Source of the DNA: Desulfoluna butyratoxydans
GTDB lineage: Bacteria; Desulfobacterota; Desulfobacteria; Desulfobacterales; Desulfolunaceae
DNA: 64,000 bases
NCBI RefSeq assembly: GCF_900699765.1
Contig: NZ_CAADHO010000012.1
Location: 62,001-126,000, forward strand
Reading direction: 5' to 3'
Shown here: positions 16,321 through 24,473 of the stretch, piece after piece
Layout of the letters: each line of letters opens with the position of its first letter
Position numbering within the stretch: position 1 is the first letter of the stretch
Position numbers and translations under genes: made by a program
Notes under the pieces: model-generated
What the model saw: the letters and a program-made list of their open reading frames with translations, nothing else
Databases searched by the model: none
Told to the model about the DNA's origin: nothing

Positions 16321-16551
16321 ATGGTGACAACAAAATTGTGTTCAAAGTGTGGTGAGGAGAAGCCGATTACAGAGTATTATCGGCAGAAAGGTGGGAAAGA
16401 CGGACTCCGTGCGGCATGCAAGAAATGCTTCATCAAGGCCAACACTGAGTACAGGGCCAGGAGCAGTGATAAGCTCCGGATGGGATCGAAAGAGTATTTT
16501 CGAAACCTGAAAAAAATCAAGGCCAGCTACGAATATGAGACAGTGAATTAA
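16321..16551 (+). CDS. Small zinc-ribbon-like protein
   Basis: 76 residues from the ATG at 16321, which follows AGAGG; an ATG at 16294 would add nine residues but has no ribosome site. The pattern LCSKCGEEKPITEYYRQ, then KDGLRAACKKCF gives a C-x2-C ... C-x2-C zinc site of the type seen in small phage and HNH-associated proteins. The C-terminus is basic. Codon use and base composition are AT-rich compared with every neighbour, which points to horizontal transfer. Function unknown; it might bind nucleic acid. Confidence 0.6.
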   Translation: MVTTKLCSKCGEEKPITEYYRQKGGKDGLRAACKKCFIKANTEYRARSSDKLRMGSKEYFRNLKKIKASYEYETVN

Positions 16552-16996
16552 TATTCTGGTCAGTTGAGGGCATGAAAAACGTCGCATCCCATGGGATCTC
16601 CAATCCTTGTGTGGGTCCCGTGGGAATGCTAATAAACTTTCGGATAAGAAAATTTTGAATCAAATTTGTTTCTTGTGTCTTACTCTGTATAGATAAATAT
16701 GTCATGACGTTGTGTGCTGACTTTCCGTCCTTTGCAAGTTCGGGGCGGCACCGGCCCATGGTCTGCGTCTCTACCCTCGTCCCACCATTGCCTGTTGGCC
16801 GATTCGGTCACCCTCCCTTGCCCTTAGCGGCGATCCCTTCCGTATGTTCCATATTTAAACAAAAACGAACCCATCAGGGACAATCAGGTCATACCCCTGC
16901 ATCTGTTTTTCGCGTTTTGGCTTTGGTGTGGGCACAGGGCCGCTGGGCGAGGTGAAGAATGCCTGGGGGGCAGGGTTGTGAGTGGAACTGGCAGGG
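16552..16996. other. Intergenic region without a credible gene
   Basis: Between the zinc-ribbon ORF and the end of the NAD operon. The short open frames found here have no family resemblance and no ribosome sites. The first 150 bp are AT-rich like the preceding ORF, then composition returns to normal. Confidence 0.4.
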
Positions 16997-17029
16997 CGCC
17001 CGGCAGGCCATGGGGATGGCTGCCGGGCG
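16997..17029 (-). terminator. Large hairpin downstream of the NAD salvage operon
   Basis: CGCCCGGCA-g-GCCAT pairs with ATGGC-TGCCGGGCG around GGGG, a 14-bp stem with one bulge, 33 bp past the operon's last stop codon. No T run follows on the minus strand, so it may be a 3' stabiliser or a weak terminator. Confidence 0.45.
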
Positions 17030-17061
17030 TAAGGCGGGTGGCGCTGGTGTGCCCACAAGGG

Positions 17062-18177
17062 TCAGTAAACGTCCCGGGTACCCCCGTAGGTGAGGAGCTC
17101 CGGAGGCCTTCCGGCCGTGGCCTTGACCTTTTTCTCCTTGAGGCTCCGGATGGTGTAGTGGGTGCGGATCATCTTCCGGAAGTTGGCCGGGTCAATGGGC
17201 TTTTCCAGCACCGCTTCGTAAATGCACCGCAGCTCGGTCCAGGTGAACCGTTCGTCCAGAAGGGCAAAGGCGATGGGTGTGTAAGAGATCTTGCCCTTGA
17301 GGCGCTCGTGGAAATCGGAAAGGACCTGCCGGTGGAACAAAGACAGGTGGGGCGCGTTTTGGGCGATGACCTCTCCCAGGGGAAACCAGTCGCCCTGCCG
17401 GGAGGCCACGGCCTTTTCCGGGACCAGGGCGAAATAGCTGGTGACCAGATGACGGGATTCATCGTAGGTCTTGAGCTGTTCCATCCAGGTCTGTTTCAGG
17501 CCGGTCATGGTGGAGAGGATGCGCGTGGCGCACACCTCCAAATCCCCGCCTTCCGACGGGGTAAAGGGGAGAAAGGGAAGGGCCCGGAGATCAGGGCGAC
17601 CGGGTTTGGGGGGCAGCAGGACCTGGATTTCCCCGTCGGCAAAGGCGGCAATGACCATCTCCACGGAAACCGTGGGCAGGGGGCAGGTGGTCTTGGCGCT
17701 GTAAGTTCTCGGCTCGCTCCCGGCCTTGGTGGCGTGCCACTCGCCTCCTTCGGCCAGGGGGACAAGGTCCTCTTCGTGGGAGAGGCTGTCCACCATGCGG
17801 GCAAAGGGGGTGGTGAAGTATTTGCCGTAGACGTCGGAATCGTCGATGTGCAGCTGGATTCCGTTGCGTCGGCAGTACTCCGCCTTGGACCGGTTCCAGA
17901 TGCGGTTGTCCATATAGGGGTTGCCGTCGATGTAGGTCACCTCGGTGCCCCCCTGTTTGTGGTGGGTGGTCACGGAAAAGAGGTGGGTCCAGGCGAGCCC
18001 CAGCTGATCCTTCAGGTAGTGCTCCAGGGACCGGGTGTGCTCGGTTCCCGTGATGATATGGACTTCATGCCCGTGGGCCACCAGCTCCCGGCTCAGCCTG
18101 GAAAAAAAATCGGGGAAGGTGTCGGCCACCCCGTGGACATCGATGCCCAGCCTGATGATATCGTCCTTATGGTTCAT
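17062..18177 (-). CDS. HAD-like / degenerate Nudix / winged-helix fusion, NrtR-like regulator of NAD metabolism
   Basis: 371 residues from the ATG at 18177; a TTG at 18189 is also possible. Three parts are seen. Residues 1-150 resemble HAD phosphatases: GIDVHGV (D13, but His15 where the second Asp is expected), IITG at 41-44 and HIDDSD at 110-115. Residues about 155-290 resemble a Nudix domain, with GGDLEVCATRILSTMTGLKQ in place of the Nudix box; the catalytic REXXEE glutamates are absent. Residues about 295-371 (FTWTELRCIYEAVLEKPIDP, then NFRKMIR and GRPPELL) are the winged-helix end typical of NrtR repressors. NrtR represses NAD biosynthesis and responds to ADP-ribose. The gene lies four bases after the nicotinamidase-like gene, downstream of pncB, which fits. 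The HAD part is not usual in NrtR. Confidence 0.75.
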   Translation of the reverse strand: MNHKDDIIRLGIDVHGVADTFPDFFSRLSRELVAHGHEVHIITGTEHTRSLEHYLKDQLGLAWTHLFSVTTHHKQGGTEVTYIDGNPYMDNRIWNRSKAEYCRRNGIQLHIDDSDVYGKYFTTPFARMVDSLSHEEDLVPLAEGGEWHATKAGSEPRTYSAKTTCPLPTVSVEMVIAAFADGEIQVLLPPKPGRPDLRALPFLPFTPSEGGDLEVCATRILSTMTGLKQTWMEQLKTYDESRHLVTSYFALVPEKAVASRQGDWFPLGEVIAQNAPHLSLFHRQVLSDFHERLKGKISYTPIAFALLDERFTWTELRCIYEAVLEKPIDPANFRKMIRTHYTIRSLKEKKVKATAGRPPELLTYGGTRDVY

Positions 18178-18181
18178 GCGT

Positions 18182-18955
18182 TTATTCAATATCCTCGCTG
18201 GTGGCAGCGGTACGAACCCCGGCCGCAGCCATATCGGTGAAAAAAGTGTCGCTCAGGTGCTTAAAACCCGCAACCGGGCTCATGGCGTCGGTGAGAAGGA
18301 CCACCCGGGGTGCCAGGTCGGGCCGGGCGGAGACCAGGTCCCGGACGCTGTCGGCCACGCAGTGGGAAGAGGCTTCCCCTGCCACATAGATCTCATCAAA
18401 CCCGGACAGGTCATCTAAAAGCGACCGGTGGAACACGGAGGCAGGGTCGCCTTCCCGTTCGACCTTGGGCCGGAAGATGGAGAAGTGCTCCGTGTATCGT
18501 GAGGCACCCTTGGGGAGCATCACCAGGTCGGTGTGTCGGTTGGCCCATCTGCTCAAGATGGTGTCCAGTGGGTGGTACACCCCATGGCCCCAGGTTCCCA
18601 ACAGGCAGTGGGGAGGCCAGATCACATGGGTGTCGCAGGCCTCCATATAGGTCTGGCTCCACCCCTGGTCCTCGGCATTTGCCGCTTTCCATTCACCGTT
18701 TTTCACCGCGTCGGCGGTGATGACGGTGAAGGGGGCCGGTGGGTTGCCGGATCGGTCCTGCCACCATGCGGGGTGGGCGATGTGCATGCGATTATGGGAA
18801 TCCAGGGTTACCACCACGCGGGAGAAAGCGTCGCCGTTCATTTCGATAAAATCGGTAAGGCGCTCCATGTCCCGGCTCGCACCTTCCACGAACAGCTCCC
18901 CGGTGGGGTCGCAAAACGAGTTCTGGGGATCGATGATCAACAGGATACGTTTCAT
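18182..18955 (-). CDS. pncA: Nicotinamidase-related cysteine hydrolase
   Basis: 257 residues from the ATG at 18955, preceded by AGGAG. The isochorismatase fold is indicated by LIIDPQNSFCDPTGEL with the catalytic aspartate, VVVTLDSHNRMHIAHPAWW for the metal site and the nucleophile cysteine in VAGEASSHCVADSV. Nicotinamidase turns nicotinamide into nicotinate, the substrate of the next enzyme PncB. Location between pncB (49 bp upstream) and the NrtR-like gene supports this role. It is longer than typical PncA, mainly through an insertion around residues 70-150, so a related amidase activity cannot be excluded. Confidence 0.8.
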   Translation of the reverse strand: MKRILLIIDPQNSFCDPTGELFVEGASRDMERLTDFIEMNGDAFSRVVVTLDSHNRMHIAHPAWWQDRSGNPPAPFTVITADAVKNGEWKAANAEDQGWSQTYMEACDTHVIWPPHCLLGTWGHGVYHPLDTILSRWANRHTDLVMLPKGASRYTEHFSIFRPKVEREGDPASVFHRSLLDDLSGFDEIYVAGEASSHCVADSVRDLVSARPDLAPRVVLLTDAMSPVAGFKHLSDTFFTDMAAAGVRTAATSEDIE

Positions 18956-19004
18956 GTCTCTTCTCCTCATGCCGTTTGTTTAAAAGGGCCCACCGCGGCT
19001 TGTG

Positions 19005-20180
19005 TCAACTCTTGCCGAACACCCGCTTCATGTAGGCCAGGTAGCCCTTGTCGTCGCACATCTGTTTGCCCGGAGAGTCGGAGAGCTTGGCCACGGGGGT
19101 GTCCTGGCAGCGGGTCATCTTGATGACGATTTGAAGGGGCTCCCCCACCACGTCGTTGGTGAGGTTGGTGCCGATGCCGAAGTAGGTGATAAGGCGGTCC
19201 TTGAAGTGGCGGGCGATCTGGATGGCCCGGGGAAAGGTGAGGCCGTCGCTGAAGACCCCCACCTTGGAGGACGCGTCGATGCGCAGGCCCTGGTAGTGGG
19301 TGATGAGGTCCTCACCCCAGGCGATGGGGTCCCCGCTGTCGTGGCGGCACCCGTCGAAGAGCTTGGCAAAGTACATGTCGAAATCTTTGAGAAAGGCCTT
19401 GAACCCGGCCACGTCGGAGAGGGCGATGCCCAGGTCTCCGCGATACTCCTGGGCCCAGTGTTCCAGGGCAAATTTCTGGCTGTCCACAAGCCGGGGCCCC
19501 AGAGCCTGGCAGGCCATGAGCCACTCGTGGGCCATGGTGCCCACGGGGGTGAGGTCGTACTTCCAGGCGAAATAGACGTTGCTGGTGCCCATGAAGTTGT
19601 CCGGGAGGGCGTCTTTCAGGGTCTTGATGATGGTTTCATGCCAGTCCCGGGAGTAGCGGCGGCGCGTGCCGAAGTCGGAGAACTTCAGGGGCAGGCCCTT
19701 GCTGTTTTCCGACTGAACGAGATCGATCTTTTCTTCCAGCCTGGAGAGACCCTCGGCCAGGTCGGCGTCGGGGTGGTTGTGGCGGAAGTAGAGCTCGTTG
19801 ATGATGGCAAGGACCGGCACCTCGTACAAGATGGTGTGGAGCCAGGGCCCCTTGATCCTCAGCACATAATCGTCTCCTTCCATTTCCGATGTGATGAATT
19901 CGCGGTTGAGCTGGAACAGGCGAAGGAATTCGATGAAATCACGCTTGATAAAGCGCAGGCTCTGGAGGAAGTCCAGCTCGTCCTTTTCAAATCGCAGACA
20001 GCAAAGGTGGTCCAGTTCTCGGTCTATTCCGTCGATGACGGGGGCAAAGTCGATGCCCAGGTTGCGGCAGCGGAACTCATACTCCACCTCCGCCCAGGGA
20101 AACTGATGAAGAACGCCCTGCATCATGGTGAGTTTGTACAGGTCGGTGTCCAGCAATGATTGAATAATCGGGGTTGTCAA
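19005..20180 (-). CDS. pncB: Nicotinate phosphoribosyltransferase PncB
   Basis: PncB joins nicotinate and PRPP, with ATP hydrolysis, to nicotinate mononucleotide in NAD salvage. Family blocks: IIQSLLDTDLYKLTMMQGVL at the start, EYEFRCR, SDFGTRRRYS, GTSNVYFA, HEWLMACQAL, DGCRHDSGDP and GIGTNLTNDV. No ATG is available; the TTG at 20180 with GGAG upstream gives 391 residues and matches the E. coli N-terminus. A TTG at 20222 would add 14 residues. It is the first gene of pncB-pncA-regulator and has an inverted repeat in its upstream region. Confidence 0.95.
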   Translation of the reverse strand: MTTPIIQSLLDTDLYKLTMMQGVLHQFPWAEVEYEFRCRNLGIDFAPVIDGIDRELDHLCCLRFEKDELDFLQSLRFIKRDFIEFLRLFQLNREFITSEMEGDDYVLRIKGPWLHTILYEVPVLAIINELYFRHNHPDADLAEGLSRLEEKIDLVQSENSKGLPLKFSDFGTRRRYSRDWHETIIKTLKDALPDNFMGTSNVYFAWKYDLTPVGTMAHEWLMACQALGPRLVDSQKFALEHWAQEYRGDLGIALSDVAGFKAFLKDFDMYFAKLFDGCRHDSGDPIAWGEDLITHYQGLRIDASSKVGVFSDGLTFPRAIQIARHFKDRLITYFGIGTNLTNDVVGEPLQIVIKMTRCQDTPVAKLSDSPGKQMCDDKGYLAYMKRVFGKS

Positions 20181-20342
20181 CGGATGGATCTCCACATGTT
20201 GTGGCGCCGAAAAAGGCGGCAAGCTCTCAAGGGGGGCCCTGTGGGGTCTCCCGGAGTCAAACTCCGCAGCGCGCTGCGGAAGGGCGAATGCATCGAGCCC
20301 GGATGGCCGTTTTGCAGCCGTTTCAACCGGGTTGATGGTTGT

Positions 20343-20378
20343 TGGGTATCATCCGGGCGTTAGCCAAAGGTATACCCA
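20343..20378. promoter_or_regulatory. Candidate operator of the NAD salvage operon
   Basis: TGGGTAT (20343-20349) and ATACCCA (20372-20378) are perfect inverted arms 22 bases apart, and the right arm contains the palindrome GGTATACC. A leftward TTGACA lies beside it at 20394-20389. The position upstream of pncB suits binding of the encoded NrtR-like protein. Confidence 0.4.
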
Positions 20379-20394
20379 CTGCATCAAATGTCAA

Positions 20395-20795
20395 GCCGAA
20401 TTTATGTCGTTACTACCAAAACTATAACCACCGGTTGGTAAGGGTGCAATTTCAATGGCTGAAGGTGGTCATCCGTGACATGGTGGGCCTTCGGTCTCCG
20501 GCAGAGGGACGGCCGGAAAATGAGGGTGTGAGGTGGTCTCATTTTACTTGCGTACAGGTTTGCCCGGACCTGCCGGGCCTTTTGTGTGGATCGGCCCCAA
20601 ATCCCGCTCTCTTCCACTTCTTAGGACTAAACATTTACTGCCATTTCATCCGGATAACGCCCTATGGAAACAAATTCCAGCCATGCAAAAAAGGGAGGAG
20701 TGTTAAAATCACTCCCCCCCCCCTTGCCCGGATATTTCACGAGCCAAGGTCACCCATATTCAAGGCCTCTGAACTCAGGGCAACGCATTTGGTTT
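20395..20795. other. Intergenic region without a credible gene
   Basis: A rightward open frame of 171 codons crosses this region (20339-20854) but has no ribosome site or family resemblance and runs through a dispersed repeat, so it is not called. A run of nine to ten C occurs near 20715. Confidence 0.45.
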
Positions 20796-20796
20796 A

Positions 20797-20893
20797 TGCC
20801 TCCGGCAGCCCCGCTGCGGTCCAACTATTTAAAACGTTTGCCAAACAGGTTTGACGAATGACCAGACCCGGCTTAAAGCGACCCGCCGGAGGC
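20797..20893 (+). repeat. Short variant of the A/B dispersed repeat
   Basis: TGCCTCCGGCAGCCCCGCTG followed by CAACTATTTAAAACGTTTGC, CAAACAGGT and finally AAAGCGACCCGCCGGAGGCA. Ends and module order match the copies near 41.0 and 53.4 kb, with a shortened spacer and a truncated module B. Confidence 0.7.
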
Positions 20894-20949
20894 AACGGCC
20901 TGCGTCAGAGCCGCAGGTGGCTCGGCATGACCGGAGGTCAGCTTCGGAT

Positions 20950-22101
20950 TTAGAAATCGATGGCTGTTCCGTCGTAACACGCCTGGTAGATGGCCCTGAT
21001 CTCCTCAAAGGTCGGTTTTCTCGGGTTGAAGAGGGTGCAGGGATCCTTGAGGGCATGTTCGGTCATGGCATCCAGTTTTGCGTTCCACTGCTCCTCATCA
21101 ATGCCGCACGCCTTAAAGGAATCGGCCACGCCGACGGATGCGGTCAATCCGGCGACCTCCCGGGCAAACTCTTCGGCCGTGGTTTTTCCGAACAGTGCTG
21201 CCAGGTCCCCGTACTTCCCGGTGACCTTGGCGTTGAAGCGGATGACGTTGGGCATGAGGATGGCATTGCCGCAACCGTGGGCAATCCCGAAGGTGCCGCC
21301 CACCTGATGGGACATGGCATGGACAATGCCCAGCCATACATTGGTAAATGCCATGCCTGCCATGCAGGAGGCATCGTGCATGGCCTGGCGGGTCTCCAGT
21401 TCATCAGGTTCTGCCACGGCCCTGGGAAGATTCTTGAACACCAGGTCGATGGATCCCTTTGCAAGGGCGTCGTTGTAGCGGTCCGCAATGTTGGAGACGT
21501 ACGCTTCTACGCCATGGCTCAGGGCATCGAGGCCGGTATTGGCGGTGACGTGTCCGGGCATGCTGGCGCAGAGCTCACCATCGATGATGGCCACATCAGG
21601 GGTCAGTTCGTGGGAAACAATGGGGTACTTTGTCCCTTTTTCCCTGTCGGTGATAACAGAAAGACCCGTGATTTCGGTGCCCGTGCCGCTTGTGGAGGGG
21701 ATGGCAACGAAGATGGCTTTGTTGCGCATGGTTTTGACCGCAAAGGGAGCCGCCAGCTCTTCAAGGGTGGATTCGGGGTACTCATAAAAGACCCACATGG
21801 CTTTGGCGGCATCGATGGCAGAGCATCCTCCCAGGCCGATGACGACGTCGGGCTGTTCTTGGGCAAAGAACTTTGCGCCTTTCATGACGGTATCAATGGA
21901 CGGATCGGCTTCCACTCCGGAAAAAACAGCCGATTGAATACCGGCTTCCGAAAGAAAATTTTGGGTTTTTTCCAGCACGCCGTTTTTCTTAACGGAGCTG
22001 CCTCCGATGACGATGACGGCTTTGGTGCCTTCGATGGTTTTCAGGTTTTCAAGGGAGCCCAGGCCGTGGAAGATATTTTTGGGGACAATAAAAGTGGTCA
22101 T
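20950..22101 (-). CDS. Iron-containing alcohol dehydrogenase
   Basis: 383 residues, the typical length, with ATG after AAGGAAAAAAC. The NAD(P)-binding part carries VIGLGGCSAIDAAKA (the GGGS-type loop) and IPSTSGTGTEIT. Metal ligands lie in DALSHGVEAYVS and in the pair HAMSHQVGG / GIAHGCGNAI. These enzymes interconvert alcohols and aldehydes with Fe2+ or Zn2+, often for ethanol or 1,3-diols in fermentative or sulfate-reducing growth. It is transcribed divergently from an HxlR regulator that may control it. Confidence 0.95.
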   Translation of the reverse strand: MTTFIVPKNIFHGLGSLENLKTIEGTKAVIVIGGSSVKKNGVLEKTQNFLSEAGIQSAVFSGVEADPSIDTVMKGAKFFAQEQPDVVIGLGGCSAIDAAKAMWVFYEYPESTLEELAAPFAVKTMRNKAIFVAIPSTSGTGTEITGLSVITDREKGTKYPIVSHELTPDVAIIDGELCASMPGHVTANTGLDALSHGVEAYVSNIADRYNDALAKGSIDLVFKNLPRAVAEPDELETRQAMHDASCMAGMAFTNVWLGIVHAMSHQVGGTFGIAHGCGNAILMPNVIRFNAKVTGKYGDLAALFGKTTAEEFAREVAGLTASVGVADSFKACGIDEEQWNAKLDAMTEHALKDPCTLFNPRKPTFEEIRAIYQACYDGTAIDF

Positions 22102-22368
22102 GTTTTTTCCTTCATTGAAAGGGTGTCTCTGGTTGCTTGACGGGCACTCTTTTGCCCGGCGAGATGCACTAAACCTTTTTAAGGATTTCCTGTAAAGTAG
22201 GCACTTTTTCGTGTTTCAGTATGCTTTTGGAGACGTGGTTCCCAAAAGGGAACTATCTTTCGGTTTGGTTCAATTTCGTGTTATGGCACGGGATACCTGT
22301 GGGGCAATGGCATAGGCCAGGGGCCTTTGCCGCCCGGCGGGGCGATGAGATGATGACAGGAAAAATGT

Positions 22369-22386
22369 GGTACGATAGATCATACC
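22369..22386. promoter_or_regulatory. Candidate HxlR operator
   Basis: GGTACGATAGATCATACC is an 18-bp near-perfect palindrome (one mismatch) 27 bp before the HxlR start. The location suggests autoregulation. The remainder of the 312-bp divergent region shows no other structure. Confidence 0.45.
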
Positions 22387-22413
22387 GAAGAAACGGAAGG
22401 CAGGAGGCGCATC

Positions 22414-22773
22414 ATGCCGGAGGACAGGACCCATAAAGTGAGTTGCAGTTCTTATGTCAATGAGGTGGAGGTGGCCTTTGAGCTTCTCTCCGGAAAGTGG
22501 GTCCCGCTGATTGTCTGGACCCTGGCAACCGAAGGGACCAAACGGTTCGGAGAACTCAGGAAGATCATGCCGTCGGCAACCCAGAAGATGCTGACCCAGC
22601 AGCTGAGGGCCTTGGAGAAAAACGGGCTCGTCAGCAGGAAGATATACCCGGAGGTTCCGCCCGTGGTGGAATACTCCCTCACCGATATCGGCCGGAAGCT
22701 CAGCCCCATTTTAAAGGACCTCAATGCGTGGTCCAGGGAGTACCTTGACCACCGGGACGGCAGGGGGAAATAG
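22414..22773 (+). CDS. HxlR family transcriptional regulator
   Basis: 119 residues. A single winged-helix domain shows the HxlR pattern: CSSYVNEVEVAFELLSGKWV followed by PLIVWTL, RFGELRKIMPSATQKMLTQQ, LRALEKNGLVSRKIYPEVPP and VEYSLTDIGRKL. HxlR members often sense aldehydes, quinones or disulfide stress through cysteines; one cysteine, in the N-terminal VSCSSY, is available. It is divergent from the iron alcohol dehydrogenase and ends in a terminator, so it probably regulates that gene and itself. Confidence 0.93.
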   Translation: MPEDRTHKVSCSSYVNEVEVAFELLSGKWVPLIVWTLATEGTKRFGELRKIMPSATQKMLTQQLRALEKNGLVSRKIYPEVPPVVEYSLTDIGRKLSPILKDLNAWSREYLDHRDGRGK

Positions 22774-22820
22774 AGCGTCTTTTTTCCCTCGAAAAGGGGA
22801 TCCGGCACAATAAAAATAAA

Positions 22821-22858
22821 GCCCGTTGTCCGCAGGAATCGGATGGCGGGCTTTTTTT
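22821..22858 (+). terminator. Rho-independent terminator of the HxlR gene
   Basis: GCCCG (22821-22825) and CGGGC (22847-22851) with inner CCG/CGG pairing, followed by seven T. It overlaps the stop codon of the convergent chaN-like gene. Confidence 0.8.
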
Positions 22859-23801
22859 AGTCTGTGATCACAAGGTACTCCGGGATGGATCGATCCGAGG
22901 AAAAGGCGGGGAGGGCGTCGTCATGGCTTGGGGGCCGGATGGTGATGATGATCATGGATGCCGAAGGGTCGTAAAGGGCAAGGTGCTCGGGGATGCCCAG
23001 GCCGCCCTCGCAATGGAAGATGCCGGAGATGTGCATGACAAGGGCTCCGGGGTATTGATGTCGGGCCTCGGCAATGGACCAGGCCATGGTGGCATCCCAG
23101 AGGGCCTGGGCATCGGTGTTGATGGTGGAAGGGGGCGAGCCCGGGGCCTTGGTGCCGTGGGGGTTGTCTTTTTGCGACGCGTGAAGAATGTGCCGTTCAA
23201 GGGCCTCCAGTTTGGCGCGGTAGGCTGGTGACGCTCCTTCATAGGGCAGGGGCGCGATCCAGGCTTTGGCTTCGGGGCTGAGCTGACCCAGGGCTTCTCT
23301 GCCCTTGCGGGCCACCAGGTTCACGTAGCGCCTCGGGGCGTTGGCCGCAATGACAGGAGCCCCCCTCTCTTTAGCCAGGTTGAGGGTCCTGCGGTAGGCG
23401 TGGGTGTAGTTGCCCCAGGGACGGGAGGCGGCCATGAAGTGCATCTCGGTGATGAGCCCCGAGAGGTATTCGTCGGTGACGCCCTGGAGGTCCCGGGCCA
23501 GCATCTCAAAGGAGAGGACGACCCCGGTGGAGGGCTCTTCAGCGCTTCGTTTTTCAAGGAGTTCTTTGAAGAGGGCGTATTCCAGGTGATGGGCCGAGGG
23601 GTTGTCGTGGGTTTCACCCACCAGCACCACATCGGCCCGGGCCGATGCGGTGAGAAGGGCGTCTCGGCTGATCCGGGTGCCGTCCGGGGCAATGATTGTA
23701 TAGCGGGGCGGTTCCATGGCGGCGCGACCGGTGCCCAGGCATCCGGCGGCAAACAGGAGGGTTCCCAGAAAAAGGCCCAGGGTGCTTAAGGCTCGGTTCA
23801 T
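22857..23801 (-). CDS. ChaN family lipoprotein
   Basis: 314 residues with a lipoprotein signal ending LLFAAGC, so Cys21 is the lipidated residue. The ChaN/COG3016 domain is recognised by DVVLVGETHDNPSAHHLEY, VLSFEMLARDLQG, GAPVIAANAPRRYVNLVARK and ALVMHISGIFHCEGGLGIP. ChaN proteins are iron-regulated outer-membrane lipoproteins that bind haem, and the fold is related to erythromycin esterase/TraB-like domains. It follows fxsA by 63 bp in the same direction. Exact ligand is unknown here. Confidence 0.88.
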   Translation of the reverse strand: MNRALSTLGLFLGTLLFAAGCLGTGRAAMEPPRYTIIAPDGTRISRDALLTASARADVVLVGETHDNPSAHHLEYALFKELLEKRSAEEPSTGVVLSFEMLARDLQGVTDEYLSGLITEMHFMAASRPWGNYTHAYRRTLNLAKERGAPVIAANAPRRYVNLVARKGREALGQLSPEAKAWIAPLPYEGASPAYRAKLEALERHILHASQKDNPHGTKAPGSPPSTINTDAQALWDATMAWSIAEARHQYPGALVMHISGIFHCEGGLGIPEHLALYDPSASMIIITIRPPSHDDALPAFSSDRSIPEYLVITD

Positions 23802-23864
23802 GGCTGAACTCCCGTGGGGTGGCGGGCCCCCGGCACAAGGGGAGCCCGCGTGGGCATCGGCGGG

Positions 23865-24260
23865 TCAGAAGTTGCGGTGGATGCGGATGTTTCCGCTTTC
23901 GATGCGGCGGTTAAAGGCGTCCCTGGCCCAGGCCTTGATGCGGGCCCTGGAGGCGGGGATCAGAAGGAGAATCCCGGCGACGTCGGTGAGAAGGCCCGGG
24001 GTGACCAGGACGATCCCTGCAATGAGGATCATCAGGGCGTCAATGAGCTCTTCCGTGGGCATGATCCCCTGGTCCATGCACTCCCGGATCTTGATGACGG
24101 TCTGGAGACCCTGGATCTTGGCAAGAGATGCCCCGGCAATGCCGGTGCCGATGACCAGGGCAAGGGCGGCAAAGGCCCCCATGAACGAGCCGATCTTAAT
24201 GAGGAGCCACAGCTCGATGACGGGGACCAGGGTAAACAAAAGAAAAAGACGTAACACCAT
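23865..24260 (-). CDS. fxsA: FxsA family membrane protein
   Basis: 131 residues from the ATG at 24260, which has GGAGACTGTCCCC upstream; ATG codons further upstream are less well placed. Two to three hydrophobic helices and the blocks PVIELWLLIKIG and MILIAGIVLVTPGLLTDVAG are diagnostic. FxsA is an inner-membrane protein whose overproduction affects phage F exclusion in E. coli; its normal role is unclear. The gene precedes chaN. Confidence 0.9.
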   Translation of the reverse strand: MVLRLFLLFTLVPVIELWLLIKIGSFMGAFAALALVIGTGIAGASLAKIQGLQTVIKIRECMDQGIMPTEELIDALMILIAGIVLVTPGLLTDVAGILLLIPASRARIKAWARDAFNRRIESGNIRIHRNF

Positions 24261-24433
24261 GGGGACAGTCTCCATATGAATCCGTGAAAGTAACCCGCAG
24301 TTGTGCGGTTTCACCACAAGATGGGACCGATCCCGTAAATGTCAAGCAAGGGAGGGGATGTGTGGACGTGGTCACAGGATACAGGGGGAAAGGCCAAAGG
24401 CGCCTTCTATGGTGAACGTGGGTGGAAAAAGCA

Positions 24434-24465
24434 GGCCTCCGGCAGGTTCGCCGGAGGCCGTTTTT
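24434..24465. terminator. Bidirectional terminator at the end of the dehydratase operon
   Basis: GGCCTCCGGC and GCCGGAGGCC form a perfect 10-bp stem around AGGTTC; TTTTT follows on the plus strand and the mirror A run gives T on the minus strand, 8 bp after the stop at 24474. The stem uses the same GCCTCCGGC word as the dispersed repeats. Confidence 0.85.
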
Positions 24466-24473
24466 GAACCGTG

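Noticed and set aside
19002..20159. Plus-strand open frame of 385 codons opposite pncB
   Set aside because: Antisense shadow of a conserved gene; no recognisable domain.
20339..20854. Open frame of 171 codons upstream of pncB
   Set aside because: No ribosome site or homology, and it runs through a dispersed repeat and a poly-C run.
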